In this document: positions 33,773 to 42,542 of the stretch, piece after piece
How positions within the stretch are numbered: position 1 is the stretch's first letter
Layout of the letters: every line of letters begins with the position of its first letter
NCBI RefSeq assembly: GCF_000327485.1
Contig: NC_019943.1
Coordinates: 2,108,001 to 2,172,000, forward strand
DNA: 64,000 bases
Origin: Methanoregula formicica SMSP
GTDB lineage: Archaea > Halobacteriota > Methanomicrobia > Methanomicrobiales > Methanospirillaceae
Direction: 5' to 3'
Position numbers and translations under genes: made by a program
The notes under the pieces: generated by a model
Seen by the model: only the letters and a program-made list of their open reading frames with translations
What the model was told of the DNA's origin: nothing
Databases searched by the model: none

Positions 33773-34936
33773 ATGACGAAAGAACAATTCGAACTCAGGA
33801 AATTCGTTGCACCGGAGTTTGTGATCGGCTCCGATGCCCGTTTCCTCACCGGGAGGTATGCGAAGAACTTCGGCGCCCAAAACGTGCTCGTCGTCACCGG
33901 CCCGCATATCATCGACGCCGGCTGGGTAAAGGACGTAACGGCAAGTCTTGAAGAGGATGATATCGCGTTCACGGTCTTTTCCGGGGTTACCCCGAACCCC
34001 CGGGACTCCGAGGTCATGGCGGGGGCAAACGTCTATGACGAAGCCGGCTGCGATGCCATCGTTGCCGTGGGCGGGGGCAGCCCGATCGACTGCGCCAAGG
34101 GTATCGGTATTGTCTCCTCCAATAAAAGAACCATCCTGGACTTCGAAGGCGTGGACCAGATACGGGTCCCCCCGCCACCCATGATCTGCATCCCGACAAC
34201 AGCCGGGACGGGTGCGGATGTTTCGCAGTTCGCCATCATCAACGACACGCAGCGGAAGGTGAAGATCGCCATCATCAGCAAGATGATCGTCCCGGACATT
34301 GCTCTCGTTGATCCCGAACCGCTCTCCTCCCTCTCACCGGAACTTACTGCCCATACCGGTATGGACGCGTTCACCCATAGCGTGGAGGCCTTTGTTTCGA
34401 ATGCCAGTTCCCCGGTTACGGATGTCCATGCGTTTGAGTCCATCCAGCTTATGACCGGGTTTCTCCTGAAAGCATATCAGAACCCGGAGAATCTCGAATA
34501 CCGCTACCAGACCATGCTCGGAAGCCTTGGCGCAGGCCTTGCGTTCTCGAACGCGAGCCTCGGCGCAGTCCATGCCATGGCGCACAGCCTCGGCGGCTTC
34601 TCGGATCTCCCGCACGGGGAATGCAATTCCCTGCTGCTCGAACACGTGATGGCATTCAACTACGACTCCTGCCCGGAACGCTACGAGACGGTAGGGAAGG
34701 CGATGGGCCTCGACCTTGCTTCTCCTTCACCTGCGGAGAGAAAAGATCGGATCATTGGATCGGTCAGGAACCTGCGTGAAGCGTTGGGTATCACCGACAC
34801 GCTCGGGGACCTCGGGGTGACAAAGGCGGACATCCCGCAACTGGCGAAAAACGCCCTTCACGATCCCTGCATGGCAACCAACCCGCGACAACCCGCTGCG
34901 ACAGATATTGAACGGATCTATGAAGAAGCACTCTGA
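33773..34936 (+). CDS. Iron-containing (group III) alcohol dehydrogenase
   Basis: A 387-residue Fe-ADH. The N-terminal nucleotide-binding half has VLVVTGPHIIDAGW and the GGGSPIDCAKGIG loop (GGGS phosphate-binding). Metal-binding and signature residues lie in HTGMDAFTHSVEAF and HAMAHSLGGFSDLPHGECN, which supply the histidines. It probably reduces an aldehyde or ketone, or oxidises a secondary alcohol as hydrogen donor for methanogenesis; the substrate cannot be read from sequence. A box A (AATTTTAATATACG, 33720-33733) lies upstream. Its last 17 bases overlap the following kinase gene. Confidence 0.93.
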   Translation: MTKEQFELRKFVAPEFVIGSDARFLTGRYAKNFGAQNVLVVTGPHIIDAGWVKDVTASLEEDDIAFTVFSGVTPNPRDSEVMAGANVYDEAGCDAIVAVGGGSPIDCAKGIGIVSSNKRTILDFEGVDQIRVPPPPMICIPTTAGTGADVSQFAIINDTQRKVKIAIISKMIVPDIALVDPEPLSSLSPELTAHTGMDAFTHSVEAFVSNASSPVTDVHAFESIQLMTGFLLKAYQNPENLEYRYQTMLGSLGAGLAFSNASLGAVHAMAHSLGGFSDLPHGECNSLLLEHVMAFNYDSCPERYETVGKAMGLDLASPSPAERKDRIIGSVRNLREALGITDTLGDLGVTKADIPQLAKNALHDPCMATNPRQPAATDIERIYEEAL

Positions 34937-36197
34937 TTCAAGGACAGACTGGCAGGTCCAGCGCGACCGGATCATCGGCCTTGGTGAGTCATCCCTCCGG
35001 AAGAGTTACTATCCCGAACTGCGGGAAAAAATTGCCGAACTCGAAAAAAAGAACAGGGAGCTTCACGAGGCCTACGAGCTGCTGGCATCAAACGAGGAAG
35101 AACTCCGGCAGAACTATGATGAACTGAGCCGAAGGGAGCAGGAGATCCGGAGCGCAAAGCACTACCTGGAAGCGATCTACGAGGGATCGCCGGATATGAT
35201 CTTCGTCCACTCTTCGGATGGCCATATCATCGATGTGAACGAGAATGTCCTTTCAGCCTTCGCTGTCTCCCGCGAGGAGCTCCTCTCTGCGGTACCATCG
35301 GACATGAGCGGGAAGGGGTATACCAACGAGATGGCGCTGGGCTACTTCCAGGCTGCGCTGAAAACCGGTAAGACGGAGTTCGAATGGGTGGGGAAAAGAA
35401 AGAACGGCGAGGAGTTCCCGCTCGATATCCGGCTCCGCCGGATCGATCACGTGCGCGATGACGGGACGATCGAGCCAAGGGTTCTTGCAATCCTCCGCGA
35501 TATCAGCGAGGCCAAGATGGCAGAGCGGGCACTGGACCAGGCACGGAAGAAACTGAAGCTTTTAAACACCGTCATCTTTCAGGATATCCAGTCAACCGTC
35601 TTTGCCCTTTCCGCCTATATCCAGCTCTCGGGAAGCAGCCGCGACGGGTCAAAGGTTACAGCCTACCTGGACAAGGAAGCCTTCCTCATCAGCAAGATCG
35701 TCAGCTCGCTGAACTTTACGAAGAACTACCAGGACCTAGGGATGCAGCCCCCCAAGTGGCAGAATGTTGGTCAGGTCTTCCTGTACGCGATCTCCCACCT
35801 TGATTCCCTGAAGATCGGGCGCCGCATGGAGGTCGAAGGACTCGAGATCTATGCTGACCTGCTTTTGGAGAAGGTCTTCTTCAACCTGGTTGAGAACCGT
35901 TTCGTCCACGGCCAGGGAGTTACCGAGATCGCGCTCACGTACCGCGAGTCCGTGAACGGAATGACGATTGTCCTGACCGACAATGGTGTCGGGATCGAGA
36001 GTGAACAGAAATCCAGGATTTTTGAGCAGGGCGGAGGAAAGAGCAGCGGCCTTGGCCTCTTTCTGGCACGCGAGATCCTCTCCATCACCGGGATCACCAT
36101 CACGGAGACCGGTGAAGCGGGAAAAGGCGTGCGGTTTGAGCTGCTGGTACCAAAAGGGGCGTACCGTTTCGCAGATCCGCCACAAAAAACCGTGTAA
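34920..36197 (+). CDS. PAS histidine-kinase-like protein lacking the phosphoacceptor His
   Basis: A 425-residue soluble protein (ATG 34920; an ATG at 34908 adds four residues). Residues 30-80 form a coiled coil, 82-195 a PAS domain (SPDMIFVHSSDGHIIDVN) and 205-245 the dimerisation helix. Where related kinases in this window read SSITRHDI, this one reads NTVIFQDI, with Gln221 at the histidine position. The ATPase domain looks intact: N-box NLVENRFVHG, G1 LTDNGVGIE, G2 SSGLGLFLAREIL. It could bind ATP and act as a heterodimer partner or pseudokinase. It overlaps the alcohol dehydrogenase gene, so the two may be co-transcribed. Confidence 0.85.
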   Translation: MKKHSDSRTDWQVQRDRIIGLGESSLRKSYYPELREKIAELEKKNRELHEAYELLASNEEELRQNYDELSRREQEIRSAKHYLEAIYEGSPDMIFVHSSDGHIIDVNENVLSAFAVSREELLSAVPSDMSGKGYTNEMALGYFQAALKTGKTEFEWVGKRKNGEEFPLDIRLRRIDHVRDDGTIEPRVLAILRDISEAKMAERALDQARKKLKLLNTVIFQDIQSTVFALSAYIQLSGSSRDGSKVTAYLDKEAFLISKIVSSLNFTKNYQDLGMQPPKWQNVGQVFLYAISHLDSLKIGRRMEVEGLEIYADLLLEKVFFNLVENRFVHGQGVTEIALTYRESVNGMTIVLTDNGVGIESEQKSRIFEQGGGKSSGLGLFLAREILSITGITITETGEAGKGVRFELLVPKGAYRFADPPQKTV

Positions 36198-36224
36198 CTG
36201 CGGGATGACGGGTGAGCGCCGTTG

Positions 36225-36620
36225 TTACGGCACAGTATTCCGGCAGGCCGGGCAGCTCAGGGCATAGTCGCGGATCGCTTCATTCCACGGAGTAAAACCA
36301 ATACAGACCGCTGGTTTTGTCATGTGGATGCGGCAGTACACCTTCCCGTCACCGGCCCGGAAGAAGAACGGACAGTGCGTGAGTTTCTTTCCTTTGGGGC
36401 TGACCCAGTAATCGATTCGGGTGACACAGGGGAGGTCAGCTGCCGCAAGGTTCTCTGCAGTTGAATGCCGTCCATCTGCAAAGGTGATCCCCACATGCCG
36501 CAGGATATCGCTCCGTCCCTCCGCGATCCACGGCACGAGATCCTCCGGTATCCCTTTCTGGTCCCACCCCCACTTCTCGCAGCACTTTCCGCACTGCAGG
36601 CAGTCCTGCTTCCCCGGCAT
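36225..36620 (-). CDS. YkgJ-family cysteine cluster protein
   Basis: A 131-residue zinc/iron-chelate-binding domain protein. The N-terminal cluster is CLQCGKCCEKWGW, and further cysteines follow in LPCVTRI, THCPFF, YCRIHMTKPAVC and SCPACR, the spread seen in YkgJ/UPF0153 proteins thought to bind an FeS cluster or zinc. The role of the family is not established. It is transcribed divergently from the REC-PAS kinase at 36780. An AT-rich block at about 36640-36655 lies at box A distance from its ATG. Confidence 0.88.
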   Translation of the reverse strand: MPGKQDCLQCGKCCEKWGWDQKGIPEDLVPWIAEGRSDILRHVGITFADGRHSTAENLAAADLPCVTRIDYWVSPKGKKLTHCPFFFRAGDGKVYCRIHMTKPAVCIGFTPWNEAIRDYALSCPACRNTVP

Positions 36621-36779
36621 GGTTATATAACAGGTGTGTCTCCGGAAAGTATTGTAGGTATTGTATTACACAGGTAATGGCCCTGAAGACTGGTCCGCAA
36701 GTTCCGGCAGATCGGAAATTTACGTTCATGAAAAATAACCGGAAATTATTATGCTTGAATTATCCATGATTGGTATAAG

Positions 36780-38201
36780 ATGGCGGGAAACGGAAAACCA
36801 TCGGTCTTCATTGTCGAAGACGAATCTGTTGTCGCCCTGGACATACGGGATGTCCTGACCGGTTTTGGTTACCGTGTGGAAGGGATTGCAAAAACCGGGG
36901 AGGATGCACTGAAGAGGATTCCGGCTTCCCTTCCTGATATTGTCCTCATGGACATCCATCTTGCGGGGGAGATGGACGGGATCGATACCGCAGACCGGAT
37001 ACATTCTGAGTATCATATTCCGGTGATCTTCCTCACTGCGTATGCTGACGAAGCCCTGATTGAACGGGCAAAACAGACGCTGCCCTTTGGCTACATCATC
37101 AAACCATTCGGGGAACGCGAACTCCACTCTGCTATCGAGGTTGCAATCTACAAATCCGGGATGGAGAAGCGCTTGAAAGAGAGCGAGGAGAAATTCCGGA
37201 CGCTTTTTGATTGTATCCCCGACGCGCTCTGTTACTGCCGCATGATCCGCAGTGAAGACGGAACACTGACCAATCTGGAGGTCATTACCGCAAACCCGGA
37301 ATTCCAGGCCATGGCACAAACTCCGGCGCTTACCGGGGCACGGTTTTCCCAAATCCCGTTTTTAACCGGCGACTCTTCCGGCAGGTTTCTCCTGCTGTGC
37401 CGGCGCGTTGCAAAGACCGGGGTCCCGGAATCGATCGACGGGCTCAAGGGACACCAGAACCTCTGGTTGCGGGCGCATATTTCCGCCTATGATCCCGATC
37501 ATGTTGTCGCGATCTTCGTGGATGTCACGGAACTGAAGATGGCAGCCGAGGCTCTCCGGCTCTCCAACCACAAACTGAACCTCCTCTCAAGCATCACGCG
37601 GCACGATATCCGCAACCAGATCCAGGCGCTCTACGGGTATTTCGGAATATTGATGATCAAACTCGAAGGGACACCCTGGCTCGAGTACATTCTCAAGGGT
37701 GCGCAGGTTGTCGATACCATCGAGCGACAGATCAGCTTCACCAAAGAGTACGAGGGCCTCGGGCGGCAGAACCCGGCCTGGCAGTCCGTTGCCCGGAGTA
37801 TCGAGGGCACGGTAGGATCCCTGCCGATGAGGGAGATTCAGGTTACGCTCAAGACCGGCGGCCTGGAAATTTTTACCGACCCGCTTTTTGACAAGGTCTT
37901 TTACAATCTCATCGACAATGCCCTCCGGTATGGCGGCGAGAAGATGACGGAGATCCGGATTTTTTGCCAGGAGAGCAAAGAGGGACTTGTCATTGTGGTG
38001 GAGGATGACGGAACCGGCATTGCAGGGGAAGACAAGATCCGGTTGTTCACGAAAGGATTCGGGAAAAACACCGGCCTCGGGCTCTTCCTCTCCCGGGAGA
38101 TCCTCGCGATCACCGGTATAACAATTACCGAGAATGGCGAGCCGGGAAAAGGGGCGCGGTTTGAGATCCACGTACCGCCCGACGGGTACCGGTTTACCTG
38201 A
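36780..38201 (+). CDS. Receiver-PAS-histidine kinase hybrid
   Basis: A 473-residue soluble protein. Residues 6-125 form a receiver domain with phosphoacceptor Asp58 (LMDIHLAGEMDG), Thr in FLTAYAD and Lys108 in IIKPFGE. A PAS domain follows (about 136-252, FRTLFDCIPDALCYCRM). The transmitter has His275 in SSITRHDIRNQ, N-box NLIDNALRYG, G1 VEDDGTGIA and G2 NTGLGLFLSREIL. A receiver at the N-terminus means the kinase is itself controlled by an upstream phosphorelay. The receiver closely resembles that of the gene at 52513 (same MDIHLAGEMDG stretch). The box A candidate AAATTATTATGC lies about 32 bases before the ATG. Confidence 0.92.
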   Translation: MAGNGKPSVFIVEDESVVALDIRDVLTGFGYRVEGIAKTGEDALKRIPASLPDIVLMDIHLAGEMDGIDTADRIHSEYHIPVIFLTAYADEALIERAKQTLPFGYIIKPFGERELHSAIEVAIYKSGMEKRLKESEEKFRTLFDCIPDALCYCRMIRSEDGTLTNLEVITANPEFQAMAQTPALTGARFSQIPFLTGDSSGRFLLLCRRVAKTGVPESIDGLKGHQNLWLRAHISAYDPDHVVAIFVDVTELKMAAEALRLSNHKLNLLSSITRHDIRNQIQALYGYFGILMIKLEGTPWLEYILKGAQVVDTIERQISFTKEYEGLGRQNPAWQSVARSIEGTVGSLPMREIQVTLKTGGLEIFTDPLFDKVFYNLIDNALRYGGEKMTEIRIFCQESKEGLVIVVEDDGTGIAGEDKIRLFTKGFGKNTGLGLFLSREILAITGITITENGEPGKGARFEIHVPPDGYRFT

Positions 38202-38428
38202 AATTCTCCGTTATCGTCCACACACTGCCATGACCGCATAGACGGTCGTTTTTTTCACACCCTCCTGAAAAATTTTGGTCGGGCGTTCCAGTAATTTCCC
38301 ACCCGGATTTGTTCGTGGCTTTTTAAATTGGAAAAAACCCTGTGCCGGAACGGACAGGGGATCGCACCATATGCTTATTATGAACCAGCTCCTCATCATC
38401 CTTTACCGGGCAGGTACCTGATGGTGTG

Positions 38429-40345
38429 ATGGCAGGTAAAGACGGGACGGCCAGAAAAAAGGGCCACACGGATACAACGCTGTTCAAAAAAATCTTCGAC
38501 AACAGCCCCATCGGAATAGCCCTGACCACGCCGGATCTCCGGTTCATCTCCGTCAATCCCTCATGGATTTCCATGACCGGATACACGGAAGAGGAACTGC
38601 TCCAGCAGACAGTAAGAGACATCACCCATCCCGAACACGTTTCCGGGGACCTTGAACAGATGAGACACCTCGCATCCGGGGCAATTCCGTTCTACCGGAC
38701 AGAAAAGCGGTACATCAGGAAGAATGGGAGCATCCTCTGGGGGCGGCTGATGGTCACGCCGCTCCGGGATACTTCGGGGAAACTGATGTATTTCCTCGCC
38801 CAGGTCGAGGATATCACCGTATACAGGGGTGCGGAACAGGAGATCCGGGAGTCCAACCGGAAGCTTAAGGAAGCACAGGAGCTCGCCCACCTGGGATTCT
38901 GGAACTGGGACATAACGACCGGCGCGGTCGAATGGTCGGACGAAGTGTACCGGATCTTCGGGCTCTCCCCTGCAACGTTTTCCCCGCAGATCGATTCCAT
39001 CCAGGCGCTCTCCCCGTGGCCGGAAGACCACGAGCGCGACAAGGAATTGATCCGCAGGGCAACACAATCCCATACACCGGGATCGTACGAACAGCGGTTC
39101 CTCCGGCCGGACGGGAGTGTCGGCTATTATTATTCCACGTTCGAAGGAAGGTACGATACGTCCGGGAACCTGATCGGCATGATCGGGACTGTTCTCGACA
39201 TCACCGGGAGGAAGAAAGCAGACGAGGCTCTCCGCGAGAGCGAGCTGCGCTTCCGGACCCTTGTCAACCAGATACCGGTCGGCATTGCCATAACAAGGAA
39301 GACAGAAACCGGGAAGGATCTTCTCTATCTCAACGAACGATTCACGGAAATGACGGGGTACGCGATGGAGGGGATCACGTCCTTTGATACCGGGGCCACC
39401 CATGCGTACCCTGACCCGGAATATCGCCGTAGTCTCACGGGAATGTTTCCCGAGATCTTTTCCGAGGCTGAAAAAAATCTCACCGGCAGGCCACGGGTTA
39501 CCCGGGTAACCTGCAGGGACGGGACCACAAAGGATATCGAATTCCGGTACACCAGCCTGCAATCGTTTGGTTTCTGGACGATGACTGATATCTCGGAACG
39601 CCTGCGTGCGGAAGAACAGCGCGAGACCCTGATCCGGGAACTCGAACGAAAGAATGCAGAACTTGAACGGATCATGCACACCCTTTCGCATGATGTCAAA
39701 GGACCGCTCATCACCATAAGGAGTTTCGCAAGTCTTCTGGAGAATGATTCGCAGAGCGAAAACTTCGACATCCTGAAGCGGGACATCCAGCGGATCACAA
39801 GCGCAGCGGATACCATGCAGGCACTCTTAAGCGATGTGCTCGAGTTCTCGCGTGTCGGAAGAGCGATCCGTCATCCGTCACTAGTTTCCTTTGAAACGAT
39901 TGCAAAGGAGGCTGCGGGTCTCCTTGAAGGACTGCTGTCAGAGCGTTGCGTTACGGTTGAGATCGATTCCGGACTGCCCGGGGTCCGGGTTGACCGGGTA
40001 CGGATCCGTGAGCTGCTGGTAAGCCTGATCGAGAACGCTGCCAAGTTCTCCGGAAACCAGCCGGATCCCCGGATCTGGATCGGTGCTGACACGGGAGGGC
40101 CGGACCCGGTCTTTTTTGTCAGGGACAATGGCAGCGGGATTGATCCACGGTACCTTACACGGATCTTCAATCTTTTTGAAAAACTGGACCCTGTGATCCC
40201 CGGGACCGGCATCGGCCTTCCGATCGCAAAGCGGATCATCGAGATGCACGGCGGGAGGATCTGGGCGGAATCGGAAGGCACGGGAAAAGGGACGACAATC
40301 CGGTTCACCCTGCCTATGAGGGATGATATTCCCGGTACAGGATGA
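38429..40345 (+). CDS. Multi-PAS sensor histidine kinase
   Basis: A 638-residue soluble kinase from ATG 38429 (preceded in frame by a GTG). Three PAS domains can be seen: about 20-140 (IFDNSPIGIALTTPDLRF), 148-270 (AHLGFWNWDITTG, PAS_3 type) and 275-395 (LVNQIPVGIAITRK). The transmitter is a classical HisKA with His in HTLSHDVKGPLITI, unlike the RHD type of its neighbours. The ATPase has NLIENAAKF-like ENAAKFSGNQPD, G1 VRDNGSGIDP, F-box IFNLFEKLD and G2 GTGIGLPIAKRII. It lacks membrane segments, so the signal is cytoplasmic. No receiver gene lies next to it; the free response regulator at 42068 is the nearest candidate. Confidence 0.92.
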   Translation: MAGKDGTARKKGHTDTTLFKKIFDNSPIGIALTTPDLRFISVNPSWISMTGYTEEELLQQTVRDITHPEHVSGDLEQMRHLASGAIPFYRTEKRYIRKNGSILWGRLMVTPLRDTSGKLMYFLAQVEDITVYRGAEQEIRESNRKLKEAQELAHLGFWNWDITTGAVEWSDEVYRIFGLSPATFSPQIDSIQALSPWPEDHERDKELIRRATQSHTPGSYEQRFLRPDGSVGYYYSTFEGRYDTSGNLIGMIGTVLDITGRKKADEALRESELRFRTLVNQIPVGIAITRKTETGKDLLYLNERFTEMTGYAMEGITSFDTGATHAYPDPEYRRSLTGMFPEIFSEAEKNLTGRPRVTRVTCRDGTTKDIEFRYTSLQSFGFWTMTDISERLRAEEQRETLIRELERKNAELERIMHTLSHDVKGPLITIRSFASLLENDSQSENFDILKRDIQRITSAADTMQALLSDVLEFSRVGRAIRHPSLVSFETIAKEAAGLLEGLLSERCVTVEIDSGLPGVRVDRVRIRELLVSLIENAAKFSGNQPDPRIWIGADTGGPDPVFFVRDNGSGIDPRYLTRIFNLFEKLDPVIPGTGIGLPIAKRIIEMHGGRIWAESEGTGKGTTIRFTLPMRDDIPGTG

Positions 40346-40568
40346 CATTTGCGGCCTTTTCGGCCCAGAAGTCCGGGGCTGATTCCCATCCTCAAACGTA
40401 ACTATTCTGTACTCTCCGGTTATTCTCAGCGCAATACCGCCGGATTCGTCAGGTACCTCAATAGCGCGGTTTCCCGGAAAACCCTCCCCTAAAAAAGCCG
40501 AAACTCTCCGGTCGATGAACGTAAAAAAAGGGGAACCGGAGCCTTCTGCGGGCCCGGATTGCCCTTGT

Positions 40569-40594
40569 CCCCAAAAAAGGGGGTGGTGCCCCCC
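40569..40594. terminator. Overlapping G/C hairpins after the multi-PAS kinase
   Basis: CCCC (40569-40572) can pair with GGGG (40579-40582) around six A residues, or the GGGGG (40579-40583) can pair with CCCCC (40589-40593) around TGGTG. The two stems exclude each other. Position between the kinase and a convergent broken gene suits transcription termination, but archaeal terminators are usually T-tracts, so this is tentative. Confidence 0.35.
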
Positions 40595-40613
40595 ATGCAG
40601 GAAAACTGCGAAC

Positions 40614-41214
40614 TCACAGGTCGTTCTCCGACGGAGGACTCCCCGGGGGATGTGGTTCCCCCTGACGGTTCCCGCCAAGGGCAGCAATGCCTGATAACCC
40701 GGGCCTTTCGATCAGGATCGGCATCCCGTCGGCTCTTATCTCGACAAGCCGGTCATCGAGCACCCGGAAGTACTCCCAGGTCTTCCACGGTGTGAGGAGC
40801 CAGAGCTCGCGCCCCGTAACGGACGTGAGAGGGATGCGCCGCAAAAAATGGACATCTGCTTTATACTTCGCGGCGCAGTCCTCCGGGCACAGGATGTGCA
40901 TGGGGGTTCGCCGGATGCGGACAAAGATCCCGTGAGCAAATCGGAGAACAGGACGAAATCGGTGCGGGACTCTTTGAGCAGGTCGCGATCCATGACCTGC
41001 CCGCGTGATACAGCATTCTTCGTGGCCTGCCGGATCGCGACGAGAGGCGGAGGTCCGCGGGTCATCGCGTATTCCACCTGTTGCAGGAGGTCTCCGGCCA
41101 ATCGGCTCTCCAGAAAACCTGCACGCGCCGGACATTTTCGATCCGCAATTCACCCTGCCCGGGCCGGCCTCCGGGTTCATTGATCCACAGGCCGGGATCC
41201 TCGATGTGGACCAT
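40614..41214 (-). pseudogene. Frameshifted hypothetical gene (two single-base deletions)
   Basis: From ATG 41214 the minus strand encodes MVHIEDPGLWINEPGG to VRRVQVF. It then continues in another frame (LESRLAGDLLQQVEYAMTRG to DFVLFSDLLTG), and in a third frame (FVRIRRTPMHILCPEDCAAK to RLVEIRADGMPILIERPG) to the stop at 40614. Adding one base in the A4 run at 41114-41117 and one in the C3 run at 40929-40931 joins these into one reading frame of about 200 codons. Both breaks are in homopolymers, so either the gene decayed recently or the assembly has errors. I do not recognise the protein; the middle and last parts are rich in charged residues and strands. Confidence 0.55.
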
Positions 41215-42067
41215 GCGATTGTCGCGGAATGAATCCTGCTGCCGGATACGCGGGCGGAAAAAAGCCCGGAACGATCTGTCAGGTGAATGAGAGCGATCCA
41301 CAGAGCCGGGATTTGGTACATTCCGGAAAGCGCGGCCCCACATTTTCCGGCTCGTTTCCTGTGATGTCTGCGGAGAAGTTCCAGGAAGCCCGGTATTCCG
41401 GAGAACGTTGCGCACCGGCCGGAACAGGAGGTTTTTATCGGGAAGATGCTGCTCTCTGCCCTGCAACGTGGGGATATTCCCGGGATCCGCTGAAGATCTC
41501 CCGGTGCCCAAAAGACAGGGATTATCCCCGCCGGCCGGACCTGGTGCTGCGTCATTGTCTGGATTGTGTGCATGCATGATAGTACCTCGCAGGAAATATC
41601 GCGATACGCAGATAACTTGAGGAAACTGTGCGCAGGGTCACACGGGTGATCACACCAAAAGCCACCGCACCCGGTGCCTTTTGCATCTCCCTCCCAAGAA
41701 CCCGCCGGGCTCCCGTTTTCCCGTGCCGCAATCCCATAATCCGGGACCGTGGGGCACGTGATGATAACCGGTATGATATCTTTACATATATATTCAAGCG
41801 ATATTTCTGGATTGTTGCATTATCTTTTTTATTCTATGAAACATTTTCGCAGGAAAGTTACTGTTTTCAAGCAGGCTGCCGGGTGCTGCCGGGACCGGAC
41901 AACGGTTCAATAAAAAAATGCGGTAACGAAAGGAAATGCGGTCGTTCCGGCACAAGGAAAATCCCTGAAAATCCGACAGGGCGGGATTGCTTCCTCCGCG
42001 CTGTTACGGCCCGAACAATCCGGGCCACCCAAAATACTAATACAAGTGAGATAAAAGAGAAAACTTT
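41215..42067. other. Gene-poor region upstream of the signalling operon
   Basis: About 850 bases without a supported gene. The first half shows long open frames in several phases that look like composition effects. Around 41760-41860 the sequence becomes AT-rich (GATATCTTTACATATATATTC). Before the response regulator, AAAATACTAATACAAG at about 42030 is a plausible box A, 30-40 bases ahead of ATG 42068. Confidence 0.4.
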
Positions 42068-42523
42068 ATGCCTGATATGTCCGGGACGCCCTTCCATATC
42101 CTTCTTGTTGAGGACAACGAGGACCATGCTGAACTGGTCATCCGCGGGATGCGGGACCAGCAGGTGGCAAACTCCATCCACCATGTCTCGGATGGCGAGA
42201 AGGCTCTTGACTATCTCTTCAACAGGGGCCCTTACAGCGATAATACAGAACATCCCCGACCCAACCTCGTCCTCCTGGACCTCCGGCTCCCCCGCGTCGA
42301 CGGGATCGATGTTTTGAGAACCATCAAGTCAACCCCGGAGTTCCTCCGCATACCGGTTGTCGTCCTCACCAGTTCCGAAGCGGAGAGCGATATTGCCCAG
42401 TCATATGACTACCATGCAAACAGCTACATCGTCAAACCCCTGGATTTCAAATCCTTCACGCGGCTGATGAAAGATCTCGGGTCTTACTGGATGAGCTGGA
42501 ACGCAAAACCGGCTAGGGACTGA
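42068..42523 (+). CDS. Single-domain response regulator (Rcp1-like)
   Basis: A 151-residue stand-alone receiver. The acidic pair is in ILLVEDNEDH, the phosphoacceptor is Asp71 in LLDLRLPRVDG, Thr/Ser in VLTSSEAE, and Lys123 in IVKPLDF. The insert ALDYLFNRGPYSDN between helix 2 and strand 3 is typical of Rcp1-type regulators paired with PAS/phytochrome kinases. It has no output domain and probably acts as a phosphate shuttle or by protein contact. It is the first gene of a six-gene signalling operon; its stop is 19 bases before the likely start of the next gene. Confidence 0.93.
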   Translation: MPDMSGTPFHILLVEDNEDHAELVIRGMRDQQVANSIHHVSDGEKALDYLFNRGPYSDNTEHPRPNLVLLDLRLPRVDGIDVLRTIKSTPEFLRIPVVVLTSSEAESDIAQSYDYHANSYIVKPLDFKSFTRLMKDLGSYWMSWNAKPARD

Positions 42524-42542
42524 CCATCAGGAGGAGACGGGT

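Noticed and set aside
40614-41573. 319-codon leftward open frame taken as one protein
   Set aside because: Only its last third reads like protein; the upstream part is better explained by two other frames joined by single-base deletions.
41540-41660. Possible tRNA-like segment
   Set aside because: No acceptor stem or T-loop consensus could be folded by eye.
41628-42317. 229-codon frame overlapping the response regulator
   Set aside because: Its 3' half is the response regulator in the wrong phase and its 5' half is low-quality spacer.
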